NCBI GenBank assembly: GCA_019058315.1
Contig: JAHPZH010000003.1
Location: 702,451-766,450, forward strand
Direction of reading: 5' to 3'
DNA: 64,000 nt
Source of the DNA: Candidatus Helarchaeota archaeon
GTDB taxonomy: Archaea; Asgardarchaeota; Lokiarchaeia; Helarchaeales; RDOG01
Of this stretch, positions 43,508 to 52,800 are shown one piece after another. Position 1 is the first letter of the stretch. The number at the start of each line of letters is the position of its first letter. A program made the translations under genes and the position numbers. The notes under the pieces are model-generated. The model was not told where the DNA came from. It saw nothing but the letters and a program-made list of their open reading frames with translations, and ran no database searches.

Positions 43508-44329
43508 TCACGGGATTAATGATTGAATTAATAACGTCAATCCCGCACCAGTATAACCTAACTGGATTGAACCACTAGCACCATATTTATAAGTTTGTAC
43601 TTGGATTAAATGTTGTCCCGGAGTGACATTATAAATAAGTTGTTGAAAGAATACAGTCATCCAATGAGGAGTCCCGCCGGGGCTGATTTGATGGATCGGC
43701 GGATCTTGGTTAATTCCATCAAGAGTAAATCTAAAACGAGTAATGGCATCCACATATCCTGGACAACTAAAACTTAAATATAGGGAAACATTATTTTTAC
43801 CTTCAATAAATATCGTATTATTCATTCCTGTTATGTTTACAAAGCTTGTGCTAGAGGAAGTAAATCCTTCATTATAATAAGTATACCAAGTTTTTATTAC
43901 ACCGGATTGTGGTGTATTATTTATCAATATCCAAACTTCATCTTTTCCGATTTTACTTGAAGCATCGGTAGCGACTATGGTAATGTTATACCAACCATTA
44001 GTAAAAGTGGTCGTATTCCATTCCAAAGGTACAGTTGTTCCTATCTCGGTACCATTTCGAAGAACTGAAACTGTATAAGCCGAAGCTGCCCATACCATCG
44101 CCCTAATGGTAACATTACCCGAATACATCTCTCCATGATCTGGGTCCAATATACCAACGACCGGATCTCCAGCTGCACCTTGGTCTCCTTCTGGAGCGGA
44201 TATAGCTGACAATATTAATATTGGGTTTATTGGTTCTGATTTTGTTGTTACTAAATATCCAAAAGTTAGTCCAAAAGCTCCTATAACAATAGCAATTATA
44301 GTAATAGCTTTTAAAGTATTTTTCTCCAT
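43508..44329 (-). CDS. membrane-anchored Ig-like surface protein
   Basis: An N-terminal signal anchor (KAITIIAIVIGAFGLTFGYL) is followed by an Ig-like domain near residues 50-140 (GDPVVGILDPDHGEMYSGNV...TNGWYNITIVATD). A second beta-rich domain (150-273) contains many N-glycosylation sites (NNT, NIT, NVS). I use ATG 44329, seven bases after ggagg, instead of the TTG at 44335. It is probably an extracellular protein. The ligand is unknown. Confidence 0.75.
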   Translation of the reverse strand: MEKNTLKAITIIAIVIGAFGLTFGYLVTTKSEPINPILILSAISAPEGDQGAAGDPVVGILDPDHGEMYSGNVTIRAMVWAASAYTVSVLRNGTEIGTTVPLEWNTTTFTNGWYNITIVATDASSKIGKDEVWILINNTPQSGVIKTWYTYYNEGFTSSSTSFVNITGMNNTIFIEGKNNVSLYLSFSCPGYVDAITRFRFTLDGINQDPPIHQISPGGTPHWMTVFFQQLIYNVTPGQHLIQVQTYKYGASGSIQLGYTGAGLTLLIQSLIP

Positions 44330-44335
44330 TATCAA

Positions 44336-44658
44336 TCCTCCAATTTTAAATGAAAATATGTTTTTTATTATGGTCTGAATGGTATTAATAATTTTACTTT
44401 TTTCTATAGTCGGAGTAGTCTGAAAATAAAAGAGATAGAGTAATTTGGATGATAATATTTTACCTTCATTCGGTAATTTTTATTCTTTGGAAGGAAAAAT
44501 TGTAACTGGCTAACCAAACTATTTTACTGACAAAAATAATCTATATCTGTGAGTTTTTAGTCAAATAATTTTATTAATTGACTAATTTAACTGTACAATA
44601 TCGAATTTTACATTTATTGCGACAAAAAATTGATCATAGTAGTTCCAAGTCAACATAA
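44336..44658. other. intergenic region before the primase remnant
   Basis: It holds the second copy of the promoter-like repeat (44356-44420) and otherwise AT-rich sequence with no convincing frame. The primase frame opens at 44659 after a stop without any good start codon. Confidence 0.35.
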
Positions 44659-44763
44659 TCAGGTGATGAATCAACGTCCTATGTTACAAGGAAACAATAC
44701 CAACTGCCCAAGTTACAAGAAGTCTTTGATTTTGACACGTTAATCACTGACGGTCTGGAAGCA

Positions 44764-45681
44764 TTGAAACGTGTATGGGGAATGGGGAGGGTTAATATAC
44801 AATTTAAGTTATATTTCAAATATCCCAATCTGAATTATGTCAATATCGGCAGAGCGGAATGGAAAATTAGGGCAAAAGAACTATCCGAGAAAATTAATAA
44901 TGGGTTTTCGAGGGTTGAACAGTTTTATTCCGCATTTGAAAAAAAATTCCTTGCACTTAATTTTTACGAATTTGGCTACCCAATGATATGTACCCTTGCG
45001 AAAGAAAAGGACTATTGGGAAAAGGAAATCACTTTTTCAATTCCCCATCTCACTCCATCCTTGCTGGTCTCCATGAACATATTTTTACAGCACATTCTTG
45101 GGACACATATTTTTAATTACGCATATAAGGTCAGATTTACCATTCAAATTACTCAAGTGCAAGATGGAAAACTGCATACCATTACACTATTTGAGGAATA
45201 CGCCAAAATAGTTAAGTTTTATGGATATTTGAGCTTAAAAAATAAACCTAAATTATTAGAATATTATGAAAAAGTTGCTCCGTTTATGGTTACATCTTGT
45301 CAAGGGTACCCCATTACAGCAGACCAACTCAAACGTGGCGAAACGCTATTCAGACGGCATATCCGAAAAGATGGTAAGAAGGATTCGATTTCGATCAATG
45401 GTCCTGATGAAATTGTAAACTATATTAAGGAAGAGGATTTTGGGGGATTTTATCATTCTGTTCAAAAAAGCGATAAAACTGTCGGCATGGGGGTAATTGA
45501 CCTCGATCCGAAGCGGGGAATTAAGCAAGTACTGGGTCAGAAAGTGCTGTGGAAGATATTATTCAAATTTGCTGGGGATCTGGTGAAAAATGCATCCAGT
45601 CACGGTCTTGAGGGGCTTGCTATAAAATTTAGTGGGGAAAAGGCATCCATTTGTATTTTTCGCTGGCGGATGATGCACTAG
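44764..45681 (+). CDS. archaeo-eukaryotic primase (AEP), N-terminal part; frame broken at 45637-45642
   Basis: Near the C-terminus of this frame are the AEP catalytic motif I (VIDLDP, residues 244-249) and the beginning of motif II (KFSG, 288-291). Motif II is completed only in the next frame, where KGIHLYFS follows; the family pattern is SGxxGxH. A -1 shift, or one extra A, in ggggaaaagg joins the two parts. The frame is open upstream to 44659, with plausible coding sequence (QLPKLQEVFDFDTLITDGLEALK) but no start, so the TTG at 44764 may not be the true beginning. It is probably the element's replication primase. Confidence 0.7.
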   Translation: MKRVWGMGRVNIQFKLYFKYPNLNYVNIGRAEWKIRAKELSEKINNGFSRVEQFYSAFEKKFLALNFYEFGYPMICTLAKEKDYWEKEITFSIPHLTPSLLVSMNIFLQHILGTHIFNYAYKVRFTIQITQVQDGKLHTITLFEEYAKIVKFYGYLSLKNKPKLLEYYEKVAPFMVTSCQGYPITADQLKRGETLFRRHIRKDGKKDSISINGPDEIVNYIKEEDFGGFYHSVQKSDKTVGMGVIDLDPKRGIKQVLGQKVLWKILFKFAGDLVKNASSHGLEGLAIKFSGEKASICIFRWRMMH

Positions 45682-46826
45682 CTGGTGAACAGATCGATTA
45701 TGATTCCTATATTATTGCACTACGGATTGTGGAGGATGAACTTGAGGGAAAAAAAGCTACGGCAAGTTTTTTGAATCCCTTTAAAGCATTAAAATTTTCA
45801 TTACAGGCCCTTGCTCTTGATACTATGTTTGGATATTGTAGGTGGGTGAAAGAAACATGGCTGAAAAAGTGCAATGACATACGTGAGAAAGCTCATTTAT
45901 TCACATTAACGAATGATAATGAAAATTATTTCAAAATATTCATTGATTTTGCCTCTAATATGCCTCAAGGAGTCTTTCGGACTATCTTAAGTGTCCATGC
46001 GAGCGGTCTTGCTTCAATACCGCTTACTACTGAAGGGATATTGGATGAACAATTTGAACATTGGGATGTGGTGAAAGAACGGGCTACACCCAGTTATGTT
46101 AAAGAGGATATTATTAACAATCCGAATTTTTATCAACAAAGTCCTGACATGATTACCAAACAAGATTTAACAGTATTTTTTGAACAATTGGCACCAGCTA
46201 TTTCCGTGCTGTTTAGATTCGGTCCTAAAAAAGCTTGTTTGCTGACACCAAAGGAACATTTTTACTGGAAGCGGAAATATGTTCGAAAATTCGGGCATTA
46301 CATCCAGCTGTATCGCCATGGAATGAATTATTTCGCCCAAAAACTGCAATTTTTAATCTCCCCAATCGGTGCGGAAATTGCAGAAATCAACAGAATGAAG
46401 AAAAAAATACCAGAACTTCAGGAACATTATCAACATGAATTTATTAATTGTAAAGATCAGACCACATTTAAGCATCTACAAGAACTTATGGAGACGAGGT
46501 ATAAGTTTATAGAACATCAAGTTTTTAAAAGGAAATCAATAATACGGGATATCTATTTCTCCACCATATTTTCCTTGTATTTGAAACAAGACCAGAGGGC
46601 GAAGTTGACAGAGCTTTTAAGGGAATGGATATTCCATGCTATTGACAATTGCGAAACGAGGGTGCAATTACAAGTTAAGTTGGACAAATTAATAATAGAT
46701 TTTTGTGATTATTATTCATGTCAATCTCATTTTTTAAAGAATAATGTTGAAAAACTGTTTACTAATCGTGAACAAAGATCTAATGGTTTATTCAAATTAG
46801 CTAGTGAATTAAGAGTTGGATCATAA
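45651..46826 (+). CDS. archaeo-eukaryotic primase, C-terminal part (frame -1)
   Basis: This 391-residue stretch continues the primase from motif II (HLYFSLADDALAGEQ) to a long helical C-terminal domain, with no internal stop. The TTG at 45651 is just where the frame happens to offer a start. The true product is most likely a fusion with the preceding frame, about 680 residues. Its last 50 codons recur as a relic at 52344-52506. Base composition is like that of the giant fusion gene. The motif III acidic residue was not located with confidence. Confidence 0.7.
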   Translation: MYFSLADDALAGEQIDYDSYIIALRIVEDELEGKKATASFLNPFKALKFSLQALALDTMFGYCRWVKETWLKKCNDIREKAHLFTLTNDNENYFKIFIDFASNMPQGVFRTILSVHASGLASIPLTTEGILDEQFEHWDVVKERATPSYVKEDIINNPNFYQQSPDMITKQDLTVFFEQLAPAISVLFRFGPKKACLLTPKEHFYWKRKYVRKFGHYIQLYRHGMNYFAQKLQFLISPIGAEIAEINRMKKKIPELQEHYQHEFINCKDQTTFKHLQELMETRYKFIEHQVFKRKSIIRDIYFSTIFSLYLKQDQRAKLTELLREWIFHAIDNCETRVQLQVKLDKLIIDFCDYYSCQSHFLKNNVEKLFTNREQRSNGLFKLASELRVGS

Positions 46827-46934
46827 AGCTTTTATTTATGAATTATTAAGAAAAATTTATTGGCATAAGTGGATTTATTGTTTGTAGTCTTATGAAATAG
46901 GAAATATTTTAGAATTGGAGTTACTCTTCTTAAA

Positions 46935-48203
46935 TTAGGATTTTTTATCATTTATCCCAAATTTTTTTATAAGATCATTTAGAAAAATGAGATCCCTGTT
47001 AGATGTTTTATAATCTCGAATAGGATGCTTCATTTTATTTCTTAACTCATTAAATTCTTGAATTTTTTCTAAGAAAATCTTCCTATTAGACTTTAGCAAG
47101 GGGAATTTCGTTTGAAAAATTCCCCAATTAGCTTTAAAAATCTCTTTTAAATGAATAATAGTTGTATAATCAAAAGGATGACCTATACATTTTCTCTCTT
47201 CATATAAAATGGATAATTTCTTTCTAATATTTAAAGGAATTCCCTCAACCCACCATTCATTTTCATTTTTGAACTTTTCTTTTAATGTATTTTTAATCAA
47301 ATTATACAAATATTTTTCAATTTCATCAATTTTTAAATTTATTTTAATTGATAAATCATCAATTAAATCAGCTTTTTCGTTATATTTTGTAATGATTTTT
47401 GAGAAATTTTTATAATTAAATTGAATTCTATTAATTGAAACATCAAAATCCCTATTTTCTAAAAATTTTATAAATTCTTCTAATTCCCCTAAATCCCTTT
47501 GAGTGTTTTTGAAAAATTTTGGCATAAATATCCAATTACTACCTGGTATATTTACTCCTAAGCTAAAATATATAAAATTTGATTCATCTTTCTCATGTTC
47601 CACAATTAAAACTAAAGGAATTCTAGTAAGTAAATACACTTTATCCTCCCAAGTTTTTACTCTTAAAAGATTTTTAAAGAAATTTAAATTTGCATGGATA
47701 TAAGTTATTTTCATAGGTAATACAATGAACATACCCCCAACTAATCCTAAATTCCACTTTAATTGATCAGAATAACAATCTTCTATATCTTTTTTTAAAT
47801 CCGACCAAAGGTCTCTTAAAATTTTAACATAATTTTTTTCTATGTCCTGAAGTTTTGATGTTTTATAACTTATTTTCGCACTATTTACATAATTTATCAA
47901 ATTTTCTTTTATACGTTTAATAGTAAATACTATTTCGAATTGATAATAATCCCTTTCTTCATATGGTTCCTCTAATCGCGGATATATGTCAATCTTGTAT
48001 TCACTGTTACAAAAAACTAATACTTTAAAGGAATATGGGAGGTACATGTCAATCTCATCATCCTCATCATCCCTAATTATCTCTTCTACCTTTTCTAAAA
48101 AAGTATCATCTTTAAATTTTTTTTGTAAAAATGGTTTAATCTGTTTTTTATAAAGATCCTCTAGCTCTATTTGTATTTTATCAATTAATTCTTGCAAACT
48201 CAA
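46935..48203 (-). CDS. protein with C-terminal HEPN (Swt1-like) domain
   Basis: The 422-residue protein ends in a helical domain with the HEPN motif R388-N-K-M-K-H393 (LRNKMKHPI) within a Swt1-type context (LSILYEERKCIGHPF...FNELRNKMKHP). The first 260 residues are mixed alpha/beta and unrecognised (FIVLPMKITYIHANLNFFKN). HEPN proteins are typically RNases or abortive-infection effectors. It lies between the two copies of the primase 3' end and diverges from the PRTase gene; the two may be one defence module. Confidence 0.7.
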   Translation of the reverse strand: MSLQELIDKIQIELEDLYKKQIKPFLQKKFKDDTFLEKVEEIIRDDEDDEIDMYLPYSFKVLVFCNSEYKIDIYPRLEEPYEERDYYQFEIVFTIKRIKENLINYVNSAKISYKTSKLQDIEKNYVKILRDLWSDLKKDIEDCYSDQLKWNLGLVGGMFIVLPMKITYIHANLNFFKNLLRVKTWEDKVYLLTRIPLVLIVEHEKDESNFIYFSLGVNIPGSNWIFMPKFFKNTQRDLGELEEFIKFLENRDFDVSINRIQFNYKNFSKIITKYNEKADLIDDLSIKINLKIDEIEKYLYNLIKNTLKEKFKNENEWWVEGIPLNIRKKLSILYEERKCIGHPFDYTTIIHLKEIFKANWGIFQTKFPLLKSNRKIFLEKIQEFNELRNKMKHPIRDYKTSNRDLIFLNDLIKKFGINDKKS

Positions 48204-48591
48204 TCTATATCATCTAATTTACTGTTCAAATAGGAGTAAGTTATAAAATTTTATTCCCTAACTCATTTAATATTCCGTTTATTTTATATAAATTTGTCTA
48301 TCGAATGTGTAGTTCGATGTAATAGAGATTTGAAAATATAATTTTCACTCCTAAAAAATTGTACCCCAGTCACGAGATAGAGAGTTTTTTAAGCCTTTAA
48401 TCGAAAGAATCCAAGCAAATTTTCATAAAGAATTATTTTTTACATATTAAAGAAGAAGAAAAAAATTCGTCTAGAGTTGAGAAAATTGAAAGAATATCAG
48501 TTAAAGATTTATATTTTATACAACACATCTCATAAAAAACCTATTAAATTTTTATAAGTTAAGAATTTCATAACTATTGTAGGGAAAAAAT
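48204..48591. other. divergent promoter region between HEPN and PRTase genes
   Basis: About 390 AT-rich bases lie between divergent genes. Boxes such as atttatattttata (near 48510) could be promoters for the PRTase gene. I found no coding frame or strong repeat. Confidence 0.35.
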
Positions 48592-51500
48592 TTGAAAAAG
48601 GAACAAAATAACCTTAAGAACACAATCTCATTTTATGGTTATTCACAACTCCTTCAAAATTATAATGGTTTCATCAAAAATTTAATAATCGAAGGTAATT
48701 GGGCGAAATTAATCAATATTTTAAAGGATTCCCCTTTCATTTTTTCAAATTTTTCAGATTTAATCATAAATACTCTAAGAAATAAGAAGTACGAACCAAT
48801 TGAAGATAATAAAATCTTTCATATTACTTATGTCTTTTTATTACATTTATTAAAGAGTAAAGCAATTTCAATTAAGGAAAATGATGAAAACTTGTTTTTT
48901 GAATTTCTGAAAGAATGTTTAGCTGAAATAAATTTTAATGACCAACATTTGGATTTATTTATTCAAGTATTTGGAAATTTTATTATTCAAAAAGATTTTA
49001 AGAGCGTCTTGAAGAATCAGAATGCCTTAAACAAGTTGGTCATAATATGGTCAAATCATTTAATTAACCATTTTCCGAAATTGGTTGAAATAAAGCAGTT
49101 CTCACTTGCCTACTCATTAATTAAAAGCAATCCTGTAATTGTAAAAACATATCCTAGTCTTTCACTTGAGGTTATAAAACAATCTGCATATCAATTTAGT
49201 GAAACAAAAAAAATCCGTATGACTTTAGAGCAACATAATCCTGACTTAGTAGATCAGTTTGAGAAAATACGAGATACAAAAAAACAAGAATTTTGTAAAA
49301 ATTTATCAAAATGTGAAAAATTTAACTCTCATTTTGAATGGTTTAAGATTCATAATAATTCGAATTATTTCTCTGCTAACACAGACCTATTTTCTGATTC
49401 AGAAATTATTAAAATTATTAAAAAATTGGTTAGTCTTAATATACCTCTGAATTATCAAGATTCTGTAAATTGTGGTTGGATAAATTGGATATTGTTAGAA
49501 ATTGTTTGGAAGGATAAAGGATATAATTTAAAAAACTATATTGAAGAATTAATAAATTTACAATACTATCAAGTTGTTACAAGCTATTTTAATAAATATC
49601 CACAAGAAATAAATAATCACTCTATGGATATTCTCTCTAAAATACGCTCAAACGATTTATTAGAGTTAATAGAGAACTATTTTCAATTTTTCAATATTGA
49701 AAATCCTGAAAAATTATTTGAGATAATCATACAAAATGAAGATATAGGAAATGCTTTTTCAAAATTGGTTAGAAAATTTCAAGATAAAAAAGATAAATTC
49801 ATTGAACTTATAAAATCACACATTGATAAATTTGATTTAACAAAATCATATGAAGAAAATTTTGATATATATAGAATTGTTGATGTTCTTGTTTCAGATG
49901 CTTGGAGACCGCTACCCAAACCCGAATTTCCACCAACTTATATTGAAGAGAAACTGACTCAGTACCTTTCTAACGTTAAAAACGCCGATTTTTTTAATAC
50001 AAGTAGTAGCTTATCCCTCACAAGAAATTTTCATTTATTTACGCCAGAATTTCAAAAAAGAATTGTAGAATTATCTTCCAAAATGCACCGATTTTCTTTT
50101 TTCATAGCGTTAGCCAAGAATAATTTGAGATCATTTATGAAATTATTTGATGACATTATCAATTTGGAGCCTAAAGATGAAGTAGATTTGAGAATGTACA
50201 TTTATATCCTAAAATTATATATTACAAATGCCAAGAAACAAGATATAATTAATAAAATTGTTGATAGACTCCAAAAATTGGAGAACAATTATGAAAAAGC
50301 ACAACTCCTATCATATTTAGGAAATAAGACCCAATCTCTCCAAATTTTAGGCGAATTACTAGAAAAAGAAGAATATTTTCTTCAGTTGCTTTTTATTTAT
50401 GCAGATTACATTTTAGAATATATTAGAGTGAATATTGAAGGATTAAATCGTATTGATATTGAAGAACACATCGAAAATATCATGTCATTGAAAAATGAAT
50501 ATCATAAACATAATTTAAGACGAGATAGAAGCATCAAATTCAATTTTAAAATAGAATTCCAAATTGGTTATTTAAAATTTTTACTTGGTCAATCTTTTTT
50601 TTCTGAATCTGATTTTAACGAAGCATATAAACAATTTAAAGAATCTGAGGAAATTTTCTATGAACTTAAAAATGTCAAGCCCCTTCCAGAAGAAGAAAAA
50701 GAAGAATTAGAGATGTATTTTCAAGTAGTGAGGAATTTCAAACTTCTTACAAAACAAATTCCTTCTGATAGGGCTGTTGATATAGAAGCGATTAATCTAA
50801 ATTTAAAAAAGAAAATTTCTATGATAGAGAAAAAATTCAAGGTTGAAAATTTAAAAATTACCAGATTTTTAAAAAATTTGAAGCACTTTCAAATAGATTC
50901 AGAAAACAATATGAAATTAGTAATTTTTGAAAGACCTGCTACTTTTTGTCCGCTCCCTAAAAGAATTAAAATTTCAAAATTATGTTTAATACAGAATGAA
51001 TTGGAGGGAGTCCCTGATATCGTATATCAATGGGATTCTCATAATAATTCAATTTTCCCATATAGTGAGATTTTTATTGACAATATTTGGAAAACTTATC
51101 AGCTAACTATTGAATATCAAGAAAAAATAGACCCTCTAGACTTTAATATTGAATTTAAAAAATCCAAAATTATCAAGGATGAAAAAGAACCAATCAAAGG
51201 AAGTAAAGATAAATTAATTATTAATTTCGATATTATTGCTAAAGAAGAATTTGAAGCAATAAAGAAAATTGAAATCAAAATTCAGGAATCTCACCTTTGT
51301 GAAGTCCAAAGTATATTGATTCTACCTGTCATTTATAAATCTAAAGAATACCATGAAGATAAAAAAATAGAGCATCAGATTCTAAAAGAAGTATCAGAGC
51401 GTATTAAGATTTATCGCCAAAAAAATTATGAAATATCTGATTATATGTTGTATTTAGAGCAATTCAAAAATGAATCATTACGTAAATGTATGGTAAAACA

Positions 51501-52203
51501 TATCTTGAAAAGAGTCAAAGATAATTTCTATACGATGAAAGAAGTTGGAGAGTTATTAAACGAAGAAATTAATAGAATTCTCCCAAGTAAAGAAATTGAG
51601 ACCTATTTTGGAGTCTTTAATGACTCATGGAACAAGAGTCAGGAGTTTTGGAGTTATTATATTAAAAAAAATAATCTTACTAGAGAAGGAATAGAAATTA
51701 AATATATGAAAACTATTTTAAAAAATTTGAAAAATGGGAAACTTAAAAGAAATTCTGTAATTTTTTTAATTGATGATGTAATTGGGACTGGAACTCAATT
51801 TTTGAAATTGTATAGTAAGCTTTTCAATAAGGAAATTGAGAAAAAAATACATGAGAATAATATAAAGATATATCTTGTTTCAGTTTTTGGATCGTATGAA
51901 TCAAGGAAAAAAATCTCTAATTCAACAATAATAGGTATAGATCAAATCAGATATTCAAGGGTGATTAGGGATCAAGATAAAGCCTTTTCATTAGATGAGT
52001 GGCATAATAGAGTAGAATTACGAAATTTCCAAAATTACCTAAAAAAACTCGACCCAGAAGATTGGAGCGGCTGGAAGCCTGAGGATGGAGAAAATGGTCC
52101 AGAATTTTTATTAGTTTTCGATTGGAATACTCCAAATAGTACTATAAGCTGTATATGGAAGAATAGCGAAAATTGGAATGCATTATTTCCAAGATCTCAT
52201 TGA
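48592..52203 (+). CDS. giant helical protein with C-terminal phosphoribosyltransferase (PRTase-CE type) domain
   Basis: Of 1203 residues, the first 770 or so form a TPR/HEAT-like helical solenoid (for example SFFSESDFNEAYKQFKESEE). A beta-rich linker follows (780-930). The last 270 residues are a phosphoribosyltransferase-like domain: the PRPP loop is VIFLIDDVIGTGTQF (about 1056-1070), preceded by two helices and followed by VSVFGSY and a tryptophan-rich end. This arrangement is known from conflict-system PRTases of unknown substrate. The start is TTG 48592 behind taggg. It lies between the HEPN gene and the PNP-NACHT gene and probably acts as a defence effector. Confidence 0.8.
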   Translation: MKKEQNNLKNTISFYGYSQLLQNYNGFIKNLIIEGNWAKLINILKDSPFIFSNFSDLIINTLRNKKYEPIEDNKIFHITYVFLLHLLKSKAISIKENDENLFFEFLKECLAEINFNDQHLDLFIQVFGNFIIQKDFKSVLKNQNALNKLVIIWSNHLINHFPKLVEIKQFSLAYSLIKSNPVIVKTYPSLSLEVIKQSAYQFSETKKIRMTLEQHNPDLVDQFEKIRDTKKQEFCKNLSKCEKFNSHFEWFKIHNNSNYFSANTDLFSDSEIIKIIKKLVSLNIPLNYQDSVNCGWINWILLEIVWKDKGYNLKNYIEELINLQYYQVVTSYFNKYPQEINNHSMDILSKIRSNDLLELIENYFQFFNIENPEKLFEIIIQNEDIGNAFSKLVRKFQDKKDKFIELIKSHIDKFDLTKSYEENFDIYRIVDVLVSDAWRPLPKPEFPPTYIEEKLTQYLSNVKNADFFNTSSSLSLTRNFHLFTPEFQKRIVELSSKMHRFSFFIALAKNNLRSFMKLFDDIINLEPKDEVDLRMYIYILKLYITNAKKQDIINKIVDRLQKLENNYEKAQLLSYLGNKTQSLQILGELLEKEEYFLQLLFIYADYILEYIRVNIEGLNRIDIEEHIENIMSLKNEYHKHNLRRDRSIKFNFKIEFQIGYLKFLLGQSFFSESDFNEAYKQFKESEEIFYELKNVKPLPEEEKEELEMYFQVVRNFKLLTKQIPSDRAVDIEAINLNLKKKISMIEKKFKVENLKITRFLKNLKHFQIDSENNMKLVIFERPATFCPLPKRIKISKLCLIQNELEGVPDIVYQWDSHNNSIFPYSEIFIDNIWKTYQLTIEYQEKIDPLDFNIEFKKSKIIKDEKEPIKGSKDKLIINFDIIAKEEFEAIKKIEIKIQESHLCEVQSILILPVIYKSKEYHEDKKIEHQILKEVSERIKIYRQKNYEISDYMLYLEQFKNESLRKCMVKHILKRVKDNFYTMKEVGELLNEEINRILPSKEIETYFGVFNDSWNKSQEFWSYYIKKNNLTREGIEIKYMKTILKNLKNGKLKRNSVIFLIDDVIGTGTQFLKLYSKLFNKEIEKKIHENNIKIYLVSVFGSYESRKKISNSTIIGIDQIRYSRVIRDQDKAFSLDEWHNRVELRNFQNYLKKLDPEDWSGWKPEDGENGPEFLLVFDWNTPNSTISCIWKNSENWNALFPRSH

Positions 52204-52343
52204 ATTTTCAATGAATAATTTATTCTAATTCCAAGAAAAATAAAGGATTCGATGGAGTGAGTAATATTTACAAATCAAATTCGTGAGACTATCATTCCTA
52301 AAATTGGGTGATGTAAATTAAAAAAAGTAAATTGTTTAAATCT
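52204..52343. other. gap after the PRTase gene
   Basis: No gene is seen here. It continues into the primase relic. Confidence 0.3.
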
Positions 52344-52506
52344 CAACTTCAAGTTACGCAAATACTAGATAATTATTCAATTTTGTGATTATTATTCCTC
52401 TAATTCGAATTTTCTAAAAAATAATGTTAGTTGGTTATTTAACAAACCTAATTCTAGATTTGATGGATTATTTCAATTAGCTAGTGAATTAAAACTGATA
52501 AATTAA
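52344..52506 (+). pseudogene. relic of the primase gene 3' end
   Basis: The strip reads, in two frames joined by a shift near 52384, as QLQV..., then FCDYYSSNSNFLKNNVSWLF, GLFQLASELKLIN and a stop. This matches the last 50 codons of the primase at 45651-46826 (FCDYYSCQSHFLKNNVEKLF, GLFKLASELRVGS). It lacks the rest of the gene. It marks the right side of a segment that contains the HEPN and PRTase genes. Confidence 0.75.
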
Positions 52507-52800
52507 AATATCTATTTAACATGTCAAAATAATCTAGAAGATTAATTAGATTTATCATAAACTTGATACGGATGGGGATTTGTTAATAGATGATATGGAT
52601 ATATCTCCTAATAATTTCTCGGACAGAAGTTTTAAATATTATAAAATTTAATAATTTCTAGACGTCATCCTTTAATGGAGGTTTACTTGTCCTTCACATA
52701 TAAGTGTCGCCCCGACAAGTACCCCTCTTAATTAAAAAGTTAAAAAGCTGAAATTAAATTTAAAATAATCTTAATAACACGAATTTTTATTTTAAGGACA
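52507..52800. other. gap between primase relic and PNP-NACHT gene
   Basis: About 294 bases without a gene. A short G/C-rich patch (gtcgccccgacaagtacccctc, about 52707-52728) contains gtcg/cgac arms and could be a terminator or element end. The rest is AT-rich. Confidence 0.3.

Noticed and set aside
52707..52728. G/C-rich patch as an attachment site of the element
   Set aside because: No second copy was found anywhere in the window, so it is listed only as a possible terminator or end.
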